From: Chrysoperla carnea
Taxonomy: Eukaryota > Arthropoda > Insecta > Neuroptera > Chrysopidae
Direction: 5' to 3'
DNA: 64,000 nucleotides
NCBI RefSeq assembly: GCF_905475395.1
Contig: NC_058337.1
Coordinates: 6,250,983-6,314,982, forward strand
Positions 1 to 11,060 of the stretch are shown here, in pieces. Numbering within the stretch: position 1 is the stretch's first letter; each line of letters starts with the position of its first letter. The notes under the pieces are model-generated. The model worked only from the letters and a program-made list of their open reading frames with translations. It was not told the origin of the DNA and did no database searches. The position numbers and the translations under genes are program-made.

Positions 1-235
1 TAATTTATATATAATTATATGTAATTATATATAATAACATATAATTATATATTATTATATATAATTATATATAATTATATGTAATTTATATATATTTATA
101 TATAATTACATATAATTTTATATAATTACATATAATTATATATATATTACATATAATTATATATAATATATATAATTATATATAGTTATATGTAATTATA
201 TATAATTATATGTAATTATATATAATTATATTTAA
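1..235. repeat. AT-rich tandem satellite, cut by window edge
   Basis: Almost pure A/T built from repeating units of the type ATAATTATAT / GTAATTATAT, 10-11 bases with many variants. It continues past the left edge of the window and stops abruptly at about 235-245, where ordinary sequence begins. Confidence 0.9.
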
Positions 236-1039
236 TTTTTTTTACCCGGGTAGCAAGAATAATCCTTGTACTTCCATAAGTGACTGTTGTTGTTATAATG
301 TTACATAACTTTTGTCTCTTTACAATTGCTCCCATTACTCCCATCCTATTTTTAATGTTATAATTTAAAATAATAGTAATTTAAAATTAATATTTTAGTA
401 ACTTTTACTAAAGATAAGCGGTTGGCACTTTAGTAGGTATTATTTTAACTATTGAAGCATACGATCGCGTAAAAAAAATAGCGCGTTACCGCACCACAAC
501 TTTTTTAGAGCCATTTTACAAAAGTCCTGTTTTTTTGCATTCAGCTGCGGTTTGCAAAAAGTATACATTCGATCTTGCTGAAATTGTGTGTGATACTTCA
601 TGGGCATAAGAGCTACAATCCATTTAAATCTCGGCTTTGAATCTTTAAAACAACAAGAGTTATGAAGTTTTGAAATTTCGAGCAAAATCGATGGTTTTTT
701 GCAATTTGTGGGGACATCGATGGACCAATCGGGTTCATTCGCAGCTCATTTTTTTCGCCTTTTTACGGCGCCTAAGCTTATTAAACGCTTTTTTATTTTT
801 AACTCAAGCCGAGGGTGTCTGACGCGAAAGACCGGATTAGGCCACTTTACCATTTTTGGACCCTTTCCGACCATCAAAAAATGTTAGATTTTAGTTTCTT
901 CAATTTGTATCATAATGATCTACTAAATTCAATTTTTTTCTCCGAACTCAGAATTAAATAATTCAAAAAGTTAATTTGATCACACTAATAGTAGTAGGAC
1001 GGTATTCGATAATTCTGTTAAGGAAGACTCTACTGATTT
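236..1039. other. intergenic, no feature recognised
   Basis: No convincing exon. The short open frames here lack coding character. The stretch is AT-rich single-copy-looking sequence between the AT satellite and the first family A element. Confidence 0.5.
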
Positions 1040-1600
1040 TTATACCATGTAGGTATATATGTAATATGCAAGGTATACTAAGTTTAGTCCAAAGTTTGTA
1101 ACGCTTAAAAATAATGATGCTAGGAAAAAATTTTGTCATAGGTGTTCATAAAATCATCTAATTAATCCATTTCCGGTTGTCCGTCCGTCCGTCTGTGGAC
1201 ACGATAACTCAAAAACGAAAAAAGATATCGAGCTGAAATTTTTACAGCGTACTCAGGACGTAAAAAGTGAGGTCAAGTTCGTAAATGAGCATCATAGGTC
1301 AATTGGGTCTTGAGTCCGTAGGACCCATCTTGTAAACCGTTAGAGATAGAACAAAAGTTTAAATGTAAAAAATGTTCCTTATCAAAAATTAAACAACTTT
1401 TGTTTGAAACATTTTTTCGTAAACATCACTGTTTACCCGTGAGAGCGCCAATTAGGCGGAAATTTTATAATATGTACTATACTTGATTATCAGTTATGTA
1501 TGTGTCACATGTTTGTATGTGTTATGTGATAAAGAAATCAACACTGACTATGCATGATATTTCAACAATTAACTCAGTCAATTGTTTGTTTTCACTTGTT
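1040..1600 (+). mobile_element. Family A element, copy A1, near full length
   Basis: Starts TTATACCATG and ends CACTTGTT, like the other full copies. It carries the GTCC microsatellite near 1180, the block with GGACCCATCTTGTAAACCG, and the 3' stem CAACAATT/AATTGTT about 12 nt from the end. It is non-coding. It lies directly left of a foldback-arm fragment and about 430 bp upstream of the EGF-like gene. Confidence 0.88.
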
Positions 1601-1626
1601 TTAAATGGAATCTTGATTCATTATAG

Positions 1627-1762
1627 CCGAATTTCAACTCACTCTGAGCGATGAGCAAGTTGAAAATTCTGATTCAGCGGATCAAAATACGTCGAAATAC
1701 ACTCCTTGTTCGGTAGGAGCTGTAAATGCATACGAAACCCACTCAGCGCCTACACTATAAAC
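1627..1762 (+). repeat. single arm of long-inverted-repeat element
   Basis: Matches the arms of the foldback at 9578-11488, sharing CACTCCTTGTTCGGT and the terminal CTACACTAT. Only the right-hand arm is evident here; the left partner is missing or too degraded to see. Family A copy A1 sits immediately to its left. Confidence 0.75.
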
Positions 1763-2028
1763 AAATAATCAATATTTTGGTGGCTAGGTGCCGTGCGAGA
1801 GAGATTACCGAGAGTGGGAGAATGTCCTCATTCTACTCCTACCTGCGCAAGAGCATACCTTGTCTAATTCTACAATGTTTGGAATTTGAATATCAAGGCG
1901 CCTAAGTTTAAAGTCGAATTATATTAAGTAGGCTTTATAATTATACATAGGTTTAATTGACGGTTGTCAACGAATGTTATTCGTTGCGTACATTTTAAGT
2001 AAATTAATTCAATAAAATTTGCTTATAA

Positions 2029-2506
2029 ATGGCTCTGCAAATTTGTCAATTTGAAATATTAATAATATTTGCATTGCTTTTTCCTGTTTTTATGGTGGCA
2101 TTTCTGGAGGATGAGATTTGTACAAATGATATTTGCTCAAGTGTTGATATTAATTTTACGAGAACCGATGGATCCGATGGAAGAGGAGGAATGGGAACAG
2201 GAGGAGGAACAGGAAATGGAACAGGAGAGGTAGCGAACGGTTTTTCCTGTGATCCATTAATATGTCGTGGTGAAGGTGAATGTTACGCTAAAAATCGTGA
2301 GGTAATCTGTAAATGTCTTGAGCAATATTTTATTGGATCTTATTGTAATGTTGAAACTGATCATTGTAAATATACGGGTGTGTTTGAACCTTGTGATCCA
2401 TTTGGCACAGAACAATGTATTCCTTACTTTGGTGGTAGAAACTGTGTTTGCCGAAAGGGTTATTATGGTACCGATTGTCATAAAAAAGCTAAAGCTCCAT
2501 TTGATG
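2029..2506 (+). CDS. EGF-like gene exon 1: signal peptide and two EGF-like modules
   Basis: Encodes residues 1-159 plus one base. The reading frame stays open past the donor to 2604, but the donor G|GTAAAT at 2506/2507 joins in phase 1 to the next exon, giving FDE instead of the run-on tail. An in-frame TAA at 2026-2028 sets the start codon. Confidence 0.82.
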
Positions 2507-5500
2507 GTAAATACATACCTTGTTACTTTGTTTTATGTAGTCTTAAAAAAAGGAATAATTTTTACATTTTTACTTTTGTTCTACTAGAGCAAGAGGGCAT
2601 GTAAGTTTTAATATCGAACTGGCAAGTGAGTTTTTTGTTGCGGAAAATTAAGATTTAAGGTTACTCTGACAAATGCCGGAATATCAGCCAGGTGATCGGG
2701 GACCGTAGTTCTCAGCGGAGAGACAAACATGCAAACAAAATTTTTTTTTGCAACGAACAGGTACGTGGCTGATGTTTTGTCAGAATGTTAACAGAGGTGC
2801 TAAAAACAATTTGACAAAAACATCAGCCAGGTAACCGGGAGCCGTAACACAGATTGGAAAGCCAAACAAGTAAATAAAAATTTTTTTTGCAACGAACAGG
2901 GACATTAATTCTTTTTGGGGCAGCTATTAATTAAAATTGTCCAGCCAATATATTTTAATAATTCTAGTAAATAAATTTTTCGTGTCTAATTATGTTATTT
3001 TTTTAGAATTGGTTTTACGATCAGCGCCATCTCCAATGGTATATTTTTTACACGAAAATGTCGAAGGTGGAAGTTATGAAATGTACATCACCGTTGAAAA
3101 CGTATCTGATACGCATGGATTAACTCTATCTATTTCTGGAAGAGGTTATCGTGAATTTGACATTATAGATTTGAAACGAAATTACAAATTATCTAAATTT
3201 ATGGGATTGCCTAATGTTCCAAATAAAATACGTACGTATATATTGTTAAATTTACTTCGTCCTGATTTCAATTTTTTTATTAAAAGTGTCTCGAAAATTC
3301 GACAGAAAATTCAATAAAAATATAAGTTCAAAAATTTATTAACTCGGGTTCGTGTATAAAATATAGACTAACTATAAACTAATTACTATAGAATATTTTT
3401 AGTGACAAGAGATTTAATGGCAATCAATGAGTTAAAATTTCTCCAACACCAATACCAATTTGAATGTCCCGGTAATGTACTTTATTTCGTCGCCAATAGA
3501 TGTCAGGAAAAGTCATATTATGCAGTCAATATTTCAGTTTTTACTGAAAACACGGTTAAAACGACGTTTTATAAAATTGAAACCTAGCTAGATCGATTTT
3601 TCGAGCCAAAAATGATTCCGAGATTACTGATAAATTTCTTGCACAAACACTCGGTGAACACATGTGCGCTGTCACGCCCGTTTTATCAGTACAATATGGC
3701 GTCGATTTCTGACGTCATGAGCACTGACCAGTAAGTATACTGGTGAATATTACGGAACACAGCCAATATATCAGAATCAGGATGTTAGTGAGTTTTTGCT
3801 CAACCACTTTTTAAAAGTAAAACTGTGAGATGGCGCAAAAGTCGCGACCCTAAAATACTTTACTAGCGTATAGATGGCAAATCTTGACTTGGAATAGTTC
3901 AAACTATAATACAATATAACTTGAATCATTTTAGAGCATTATTTTCGTTTAATATTACAGAATAAAATGAAAGACAAATTATAAATGAAAATCAGAAATT
4001 TCATATTAACGGTAAAATGTTTTTTTAGGTCAAAATTATTATGTCATAGTTTCCCATCAATTTCAAAACCCTGGATTATTTATGGTAAAATTGGAATTGC
4101 ACAATTCAAAAGGTCTCTTCAGTTGGACAACAACGCATTATTTTCCAGGAAGAACATTAAAAAAAACCTTACAATACGGCCATTGTCCACCGAAAATCAT
4201 ATTGACTGGTACAGGCGGCGTCTGCTAGTAAATATTATACATTAACTTTCTATCGATTGTTTAGGTGTAGTACAATATCAAGCATTTTCACAAATGTTTG
4301 ATATTTGGTAGTATACACTGACTTAAACAAAAAAAAAAAAAAAAAAACAAACAAACAAAAAAAAAAACAACAAAAAAACATAGATAAGTCGTGGAAGAAG
4401 ACTACATAAGGACAAACCAATAGTTTGTGATTAAGTAATATTATTGTTTGTATGCATTGATAAATTATAGTAAAATTTATTTTATACAGTTTTGTTTACA
4501 GTCTTCATTTTTTTTATTTTATTTGACCGCATAATGCTTAATCGGAGATTTATAGGCCCTCTATTAATCGGATAAAGGAATATATAAAATAGCCATTCTT
4601 AGGGAGTCCTCAATAACGGCTCCAATTTGATGATTTTTTTTCTTTTCAAAATGATTATTTTTGTTTATTATTAAATCAGAAACCTTTCAGAGGGGGAAAT
4701 AATCTGGAGGAGGAATAGGCAATGTCCCGACTGATATATCGACGCCAGGCCTCTATCGCTAATGATCGAATTTTGAAATTTCTAGAAGATAATGATTTTA
4801 TACTGTGGATGTCATTTAAGAAAGGATATGTCAAAATTTATCCCCTAAAAGCGTGAAATAGGGGGTGAAAGTTTGTATGTAAATGTATTTAAAACGTCAT
4901 TTTTGAGTTCACTACTTAACCGATTTAAAATATCATTTCACTTATAGAATGCTGCATTTAGTACATTTAATAAGCCCAAAAACTCCCAGAAAGACGATAT
5001 TCGAGGAAAAATTTAAAATTTTTCTCTTTGACTTCTACGGGTGGCTTTAAACTACATTCAGTTGTATTTTGACCTCAAATTCATGATCAGCGACTCCGAA
5101 AACCGCAGAGAGACAATTTCTGTGGTGAAATTCTGAATTTTCAAATTTTTTTAATCATTGACACTTCTAGGGCTAGTTTTAATGGGGTTGAAACCATCCT
5201 CAATAGTATAATATGAATAGCAATAGTTTGTAATGTTTTCCACATTTGATAGTATTTTCCGGCTTATTTATTGCACTATTAAATTAATCTGCGTAATTTC
5301 TAAAATATGTTTTTAATTTCTTTTAGTCCAAATAAAAGAACTGATGAATATTTGCCAGTGCTGACAGAAAATATAAAATATATGTTTTACTTTAATTTAA
5401 TACCTTGTTTGGATGAACACGAAGAAACTAAATTGAATTATTTTGTAACTGATTTATTTGATGGTAAAATATTTTTTACTTCTTTATTTCTAACAAAATG

Positions 5501-6750
5501 TTTTATTTTTCCTTATTATTATACCTGTACTGTTTGATGAATGAAATATGTCAAAGTAACCATTTATGAATATTAAATTTAGTACCAAGTTTGAAACGCA
5601 TATAAATAAAAATGCAAGGTTAGGGTTAGGTTAGAGTGGGTGGCTGTTCTGGCAAACAAAATTCAAAAATTCACTTCAAAAAATATACATCATGTCCATA
5701 AATTAATAAGAAATTTCGTAACTAAAAATTCCATAGAATACATTCTAGTGTACGATCATCAATTGAGATGTGGCAATAATTTCCAAAAAAAACAAATTGG
5801 CGCCCTCACGGGTAAACTGTGATGTTTACGAAAAAATGTTTCAAACAAAAGTTGTTTAATTTTTGATAAGGAACATTTTTTACATTTAAACTTTTGTTCT
5901 ATCTCTAACGGTTTACAAGACCCAATTGACCTATGATCAATTCAGCTCGATATCTTTTTTCGTTTTTGAGTTATTGTGGCCACAGACGGACGGACGGACA
6001 ACCGGAAATGGGCTAATTAGGTGATTTTATGAACACCTATGACAAAATTTTTTTCCTAGCATCATTATTTTTAAGCGTTACAAACTTGGAACTAAACTTA
6101 ATATACTATGTATATTTCATATATACATGGTATAAAAATGGTTGTCTAGTGAAACGACTTAATGGGGGCTAAAGATATCATGCCATCACTTAATACTACA
6201 CAAGTACTATTTTTTCCAAAAATATAATCTCTTTACTCATTAGATGCCTCTTTCAGAAATTGGATCTTCACCATTAAATATTTTTATGATGTGGGGGAGG
6301 TTTATTTTGTTTCTATACTAAGAGATTGACTTTATCAATCACAAACTTGATAATTTTTCAATAAATTACAGTGCATAAAATATTTCAACAAATTTCCAAA
6401 TCGTTTACTATTCCACCTGTTCATTTAAATCGTACAGCGTCATTGGTTATCCGAGCTGAAGGGAAACGTGGAACTTCATATGCCCAGGTTTGAATTATTT
6501 AGTTACTTAGTACATTTAGCTTATGTTACAAAAACAATAAAATTATACTTGTAATAATAAAATTCATAAAGTTTTAATCAAAATAAATTTAAACAAATGT
6601 TTTCAGTGTTTTGTTCGTTTTCAACCAAAAAGACCTAATGAACCATATTCTGAAGTTGTACGTGGAAAAAGTACACGAGATGATATGCTTCGTAAGGAGG
6701 AATATGATCCAGATGATCCTGATTATGAAAAAGAAGATGTAGATGATTAA
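2029..6750 (+). CDS. Secreted protein with two EGF-like modules, family not recognised (7 exons)
   Basis: Proposed coding exons are 2029-2506, 3007-3231, 3403-3471, 4029-4227, 5327-5463, 6372-6487 and 6607-6750. They total 1368 nt, or 455 residues plus stop, and every junction is GT-AG with matching phase. Residues 1-26 form a hydrophobic signal peptide. A Gly-rich linker spans 49-67. Two six-cysteine EGF-like modules follow (Cys 74, 79, 85, 94, 96, 106 and Cys 113, 122, 130, 139, 141, 150). Residues 160-408 are beta-strand-like with a PKD/Ig-like flavour (NPGLFMVKLELHNSKG). The tail is acidic (DPDDPDYEKEDVDD) and has no transmembrane helix. The start is fixed by a TAA directly before the ATG. 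A polyadenylation signal AATAAA follows at 6769. It is inferred to act outside the cell, in adhesion or matrix. I do not recognise the family, and upstream 5'UTR exons are possible. Confidence 0.75.
2684..2901 (+). repeat. two-copy tandem repeat in intron 1
   Basis: Two units about 139 bp apart share CAGCCAGGT, a GGGACCGTAG/GGGAGCCGTA block and the stretch ending TTTTTTGCAACGAACAGG. It lies wholly inside intron 1 of the EGF-like gene. No coding content. Confidence 0.7.
3007..3231 (+). CDS. EGF-like gene exon 2
   Basis: Acceptor TTTTTTAG at 3006 and donor ATAC|GTACGT after 3231, phase 1 in and out. Encodes residues 160-234, rich in beta-type sequence (MVYFLHENVEGG, EMYITVENVSD). A second donor four bases downstream (GTATAT) would break the frame with exon 3, so 3231 is preferred. 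Confidence 0.8.
3403..3471 (+). CDS. EGF-like gene exon 3 (69 nt)
   Basis: Acceptor AATATTTTTAG at 3402 and donor CCCG|GTAATG after 3471. It adds 23 codons, phase 1 in and out, and joins to exon 4 as FECPGQNYYV. The open frame runs on to a TAG at 3585-3587. If the intron is retained, a shorter protein with a different 38-residue end would result. Confidence 0.68.
4029..4227 (+). CDS. EGF-like gene exon 4, PKD/Ig-like segment
   Basis: Acceptor TTTTTTAG at 4028 and donor CTGCTA|GTAAAT after 4227. The in-frame TAG TAA just past the exon is removed by splicing: TA plus the first T of exon 5 makes Tyr. Contains NPGLFMVKLELHNSKG, reminiscent of PKD-type beta-sandwich repeats, and two cysteines. 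Confidence 0.78.
4228..5326 (+). other. intron 4 of the EGF-like gene, about 1.1 kb
   Basis: Holds an A-rich low-complexity run at about 4328-4380 and an AT-rich stretch with repeat-like character at 4640-5180. No inserted element with clear ends was found and no extra exon is supported. Confidence 0.55.
5327..5463 (+). CDS. EGF-like gene exon 5
   Basis: Acceptor TTTCTTTTAG at 5326; only phase 2 is open, which matches the exon 4 donor. Encodes PNKRTDEYLPVLTENIKY and further residues up to DLFD. Donor G|GTAAAA after 5463, phase 1. Confidence 0.78.
5800..6135 (-). mobile_element. Family A copy A2, 3'-truncated, inside intron 5
   Basis: Minus-orientation copy running from the GGCGCC block to the CATGGTATA terminus. 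It lacks the outer 3' stem-loop part and has an internal deletion near 5930. It lies about 240 bp before exon 6 of the EGF-like gene. Confidence 0.85.
6372..6487 (+). CDS. EGF-like gene exon 6
   Basis: Acceptor AAATTACAG at 6371, phase 1 in. The donor CAG|GTTTGA after 6487 is weak at +3 and phase 0. Encodes VHKIFQQISKSFTIPP to GTSYAQ. Confidence 0.75.
6607..6750 (+). CDS. EGF-like gene last exon, acidic tail
   Basis: Acceptor GTTTTCAG at 6606, phase 0. Encodes 47 residues from CFVRFQPKRP to DPDYEKEDVDD and ends at TAA 6748-6750. Confidence 0.8.
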   Translation, partial: CFVRFQPKRPNEPYSEVVRGKSTRDDMLRKEEYDPDDPDYEKEDVDD

Positions 6751-6768
6751 TTGTATTAAATATTTAAG

Positions 6769-6774
6769 AATAAA
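6769..6774 (+). terminator. polyadenylation signal AATAAA
   Basis: AATAAA 19 bases after the stop codon of the EGF-like gene, in an AT-rich 3' flank. Cleavage would fall about 15-30 nt downstream. Confidence 0.7.
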
Positions 6775-7086
6775 GTTGTAAACAATAACTTAATAATCAT
6801 TTAAAGGAAATATTCTATGAATTTTGAGAAAATGTCTAAATGTAAATTATAAAAGGAAACAATGACACAAGTGCTACGATTAGTATAATTCTACGTGTGG
6901 GAAAATTTGTGTATTTTAAAAAAACTATTAGAAAATAATCAGAAAGACCAAAAGTGGGTAGTGTCAAGGCAATATTTATATGCCGATTTTATGACAGATC
7001 GACGAACAGCATAATTTTTTTTGTTCTTTATTACTTGAGAATATGTATTTATCAAAATAAAAATATATATAAAGTGCGCTATGTCT

Positions 7087-7440
7087 ATGAAAATTGCTAT
7101 CATGAAGGTTATAAAGAAGGAGAACGATCGCTACGTGTTAAAGCATTAGCGCGTTTGTCCCTGAAAATTTATAGAATTTATAGTTCATTTTTCAGCCACC
7201 AGCCGCGCTGTCATCATTAAGTAGTATCTGCGAAGTTAGCTGTTTATGAGTACAAGTAGATGAAGTTAGTTGCATAATGTACAAATTGATATATCATTTC
7301 AAATTAGCGCACAACAGCCCGCTTTTATTGATACAACTTAGCGATCGCAGCGCCTCACTTATTTTATCCATATTTCGGGGACAATATTTTCTATAGCGAT
7401 CGTTCTCCTTCTTTATAACCTTCATGATTGCTATGTATAA
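7087..7440. repeat. inverted repeat, about 45-bp arms
   Basis: The arm at about 7093-7136 (ATGAAGGTTATAAAGAAGG, then AGAACGATCGCTA) recurs inverted at 7390-7435. Spacer is about 250 bp. It looks like a short foldback element; target duplications were not identified. Confidence 0.7.
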
Positions 7441-7539
7441 GGAAATTAAATAAAGAAAGTAAACTAAAATTTTGACTTTTTAAAGAGTTTTTGACATGGC
7501 TGCTTACAATTGTAAAGAGAAAATTTGAAAATGGCGAGT

Positions 7540-7670
7540 CCATGCCCACGGATGGAGTTTGGATTAGGCTTGGATAGGTAAAATTGGCTGTCCACGAAAG
7601 ACTAACTTAGATCATAGAGCCCATTATGATACCATATATATGTTTACCACCTTTTCAAATGGATTAAGAC
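7540..7670 (+). repeat. dispersed repeat fragment (GGCTGTCC type)
   Basis: Shares the order GGCTGTCC, ACTTAGA, CATAG, and GTGAT/ATGAT with the stretch at 55370-55430; a shorter trace lies at 5625-5650. It appears to be a degraded dispersed repeat with no coding role. Confidence 0.5.
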
Positions 7671-7988
7671 AAATTGGGCTACGTTATACGTGAAAAACTG
7701 AGAGTCCGAAAAATTTGGGGTTTATGGCCATCCTTAATAATAATAATATTCCTGTGATAAGGGTCCTTGAGGCCAAAACTTAGGGTAGACATTCAAGACT
7801 ACCCCCAAATAGCCTGTAAAAATTTCATTAATTTCGGAATACTTTCCAGCTACTTTCCTTATTTTTTTTATATGTCTATAATTACTGTAGGACAACTGTG
7901 GTAACAGCAACAACCTTCGACTATGAATACACTTTGTATTCATATCTTTCTTAATTACTTTTTCGCTATGGTTATTTAACCATACTCT

Positions 7989-8211
7989 AGAACTTTCTTA
8001 AAAACAAATGTAATTTTGAAATACTATAGAATTATCTAGAATTCTAAAAAGAAAAAAACAGTATCGTTTTATATTACTCAAACAGAGATAGAAAACATAT
8101 ACAAGTAAAATATATGCAATAGATTACACGTGAATGTTCTAGAATTTGCTAGACTCTACGGTAATAATTGACTGTAACTATATAAACGACGCACAGCGTG
8201 CTTTACGGTCA
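7989..8211 (+). promoter_or_regulatory. heat-shock-type promoter with no gene attached
   Basis: At 8131-8150 lies GAAtgTTCtaGAAttTGC, three perfect alternating heat-shock units and a near fourth. At 7989-8003 is GAActTTCttAAA, nearly three units, and a weaker TCTAGAATTCTA lies at about 8035. TATAAA starts at 8181 and an arthropod-type initiator TCAGAT lies at 8209-8214, placing the start base A8211 exactly 30 bp from the TATA box. The layout is that of an insect Hsp gene. The downstream sequence resembles an Hsp70 leader in style (runs of CAAGTTAACT, CAACTTAACAATC) but no Hsp coding frame follows. Confidence 0.65.
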
Positions 8212-8340
8212 GATAACAATACAGACTCTTCAAGTTAACTACAGTAAAATATATAAGTTCATTTTAATCAACTTAACAATCAAAATTAGTGCAAGCTCTT
8301 GTAGTGAAATATGTTAAACGTCAATAAAACAAATAGTTTT
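8211..8340 (+). other. possible heat-shock transcript leader, no ORF
   Basis: A-rich leader-like sequence after the putative initiator. The first ATG, at 8311, opens only 12 codons. An AATAAA lies at 8323, so a transcript could end almost at once. It could be the remains of an Hsp gene that lost its coding region, or the start of a non-coding heat-shock RNA. No homology was tested. Confidence 0.4.
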
Positions 8341-9059
8341 TTTTTGTGATATAAATTGTTCACTACATTACTATAATTTTTTTATATGTGGAGTAATTAG
8401 CTAGTTTTTTGAAAAAAGCTCATACTTTTTGTTTACAAGCTTTTACTTTTTTTCATCTATCTGTGACCCTCGAAGCTGCCATACTACCATATGCTCTAAA
8501 TTTAGAAACAATTTTTTTTTTCATAAAATAGGATTAAAATAAAAAACTACAGAAATTTATCAAAGATTTTTTTAAAATTTTATTTGTTTTTTAATTTTTA
8601 TACATTTTTTTTTAATCACTAAAACTACAAAAAATGTAGTTATAATTTTTAACAAAATTAAATATTTTTTAGGATATAATTTTCACCCATGTTTAGTACA
8701 TTTTTTTAAAATATTTTTTTATAAAACCTATAATAATTTTTCCTTATAAATATATTTAACAAAATATTAAAAAAGGCAAATAAAGATAAACAAAAATACA
8801 TTTTTAAATATACCTACAAATGTTATTGACAACTGATCTGGGAGTGTGGCTTCAAAAATATGTACGAATTATTGTGTGCAAATGAACTTTAAAAATTGAT
8901 GACTATACATATAGATAATTTACTTAAATTTGATAAAATCAATTTAATTTTATTCAAAAAAGTAATACAAATCTTAAAAAAATGAAGTCAGTTTCAATAC
9001 TAGGATCAACCTTGGTGTAAAACTAATCCTTGATAAAAAAAGATAATAAATATTCATTT
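8341..9059. other. AT-rich intergenic, nothing recognised
   Basis: Very AT-rich with long T and A runs and no open frame of note. If the promoter at 7989-8211 drives an unspliced non-coding RNA, part of it could lie here. Confidence 0.45.
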
Positions 9060-9300
9060 TCGATTCAAATTTCCAAATCATTCCGATTGAATTCCGATGC
9101 AAACTAAAAGAACCGAATATGAAATTTCCAATTCGATTCCATCAATAAATTGGAAACAATTGGAAATTTCTGATTAATTTTATCGGATTGAATCGGAATT
9201 GATTTCAATTGGAATGAATCAAAATGAATCGGAAATTTTTCCAATTGAATCCTATTCATTCCGATTGGTTGTATTGAAAATTTCCGATTCATGAATCAGA
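9060..9300. repeat. irregular repeats of an AATCGGAA/TTCCGATT motif
   Basis: At least eight variants of AATCGGAAATT or its complement are packed in 240 bp, in both orientations, making a self-complementary tract. It is not a regular tandem array. Confidence 0.7.
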
Positions 9301-9805
9301 TTTTTTTATCAGGGTAAATAAGCGTTTTTTCCAGAACTTCTTGTTATCTAAAAATCGCAATCGAAAATTAACTATAAATTAATTTAAATCATAAATGTTT
9401 CATTCGATATGTATTTTAAATACTTACAACTTTCGCTTTTATTTTTATTCATTTGAAATTGTTTTTTTCGCGAAAACTTTTTTTTTAATTTCAGTTTCTG
9501 TTTGATAATTTTAACATTTCTAAAAATATGATAATTCAATTACATTTGTTTTATGAATACAAACAATTTTCATATTAGTGTAGGCGCTGAGTGTGTTTCG
9601 TATGCATTTACAGGTCCAAACGAACAAGGAGTGTATTTCGACGTATTTTGACCATCTGAATCCGAATTTTCATATCGCTCAGAGTGGGGGTAAATTTTTT
9701 ATAAACAAACTAATTGTTTAGACGCCCATAACTCCTAAACTATTGAAAATTTTACCAAACAATTAAGTACCTTTTTATTCTACATAAAAAACAAATATAT
9801 CTTTT

Positions 9806-11060
9806 TATACCATGTATATATGCAATATACATAGTATATTAAGTTTAGTCCCAAGTTTGTAATGCTTAAAAATAATGATGCTAGGTAAAAAATTTTGTCA
9901 TAGGTGTTCATAAAATCATCTAATTAATCCATTTCCGGTTGTCCGTCCGTTCGTCCGTCCGTCTGTGGACACGATAACTCAAAAACGAAAAAAGATATCG
10001 AGCTGAAATACAGCGTACTCAGAACGTAAAAAGTGAGAAAAAGTTCGTAAATGAGCAACATAGGTCAACTGAGTCTTGGGTCCGTAGGACCCATCTTGTA
10101 AACCGTTAGAAATAGAACAAAAGTTTAAATGTAAAAAATGTTCCTTATCAAAAATTAAACAACTTTTGTTTGAAACATTTTTTCGTAAACATCACTGTTT
10201 ACCCGTGAGGGCGCCAATTAGGCGGAAATTTTATAATATGTACTATACTTGATTATCATAGATAATATACATAGTTTAATGAATGAAATGAATATTGTAA
10301 TACAACAATTTGCTGATTGGTGCAAAAATAATCATTTAATTATAAACATGACTAAAACAACATTTTTAGTTTTTAAAAATAAAGTTATTGATGCATCAAT
10401 TATTACGTCATCAATAAAATATCCGATTACGCAAGTAAGCGAAATGAAATTTTTAGGTATAATTCTGGATGAAGGTATGAAATGGAATCGACATGTGGAT
10501 ACAGTGTGTAAAAAGTTAGGCACGGCTTATTTTTATATCAAAAAATTAAAACAAACTCATAACACTGAAGCTTTATTGGCTGTGTATTATGCGTTTGTAT
10601 ATGCTGCCATGCAGTATTGTGTAATATTATGGGGACAATGTTCAGATTGCACACGAATATTTATACTCCAAAAAAGAATTATTCGGCTCATGTTTAATCT
10701 TGATTATCGAGAATCATGTGTTAATCATTTTAAGCGGAATTGTACAATAATCTTCCCGGAGAGTTAAAAAACATAGAGAGCATGCCAAAATTTAAACGTG
10801 AGCTGAAGAAGCATATTGTAACGTCGTGCCCATACAGTTTAATTTAATTTATTTATAGTTTAATTTAATTTATTTAATTTTCATGTTGACTATACCTATG
10901 TACGTTTGTATCTTATGGTGAAAATAAATAATAATAATAATAATAATAATCAGTTATGTATGTGTCACATGTGTGTATGTGTAATGTGATAAAGAAATCA
11001 ACACTGACTATGCATGGTATTTCAACAATTAACTCAGTCAATTGTTTGTTTTCACTTGTT
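9806..11060 (+). mobile_element. Family A copy A3, split by a retrotransposon
   Basis: The two pieces, 9806-10258 and 10951-11060, join to one full family A element. The break falls between GATTATCA and CAGTTATG of the consensus. The whole lies inside the foldback element at 9578-11488. Confidence 0.88.
10259..10950 (+). mobile_element. 5'-truncated non-LTR retrotransposon, RT C-terminal end
   Basis: The frame open at 10249-10767 encodes the end of a non-LTR reverse transcriptase. Visible motifs include ADWCKNNHLIINMTKT, MKFLGIILDEGMKWNRHV and CVILWGQCS. A frameshift near 10740 precedes another recognisable stretch (PKFKRELKKHI). It ends in an (AAT)n tail, 10926-10950, as in I/jockey-type elements. 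ATCA flanks both sides and may be part of the target duplication. No upstream RT core is present, so this is a dead 5'-truncated insertion. Confidence 0.85.

Noticed and set aside
8311..8349. 12-codon ORF after the heat-shock promoter as a gene
   Set aside because: Too short to support and overlapped by a polyadenylation signal; mentioned only as context for a possible non-coding transcript.
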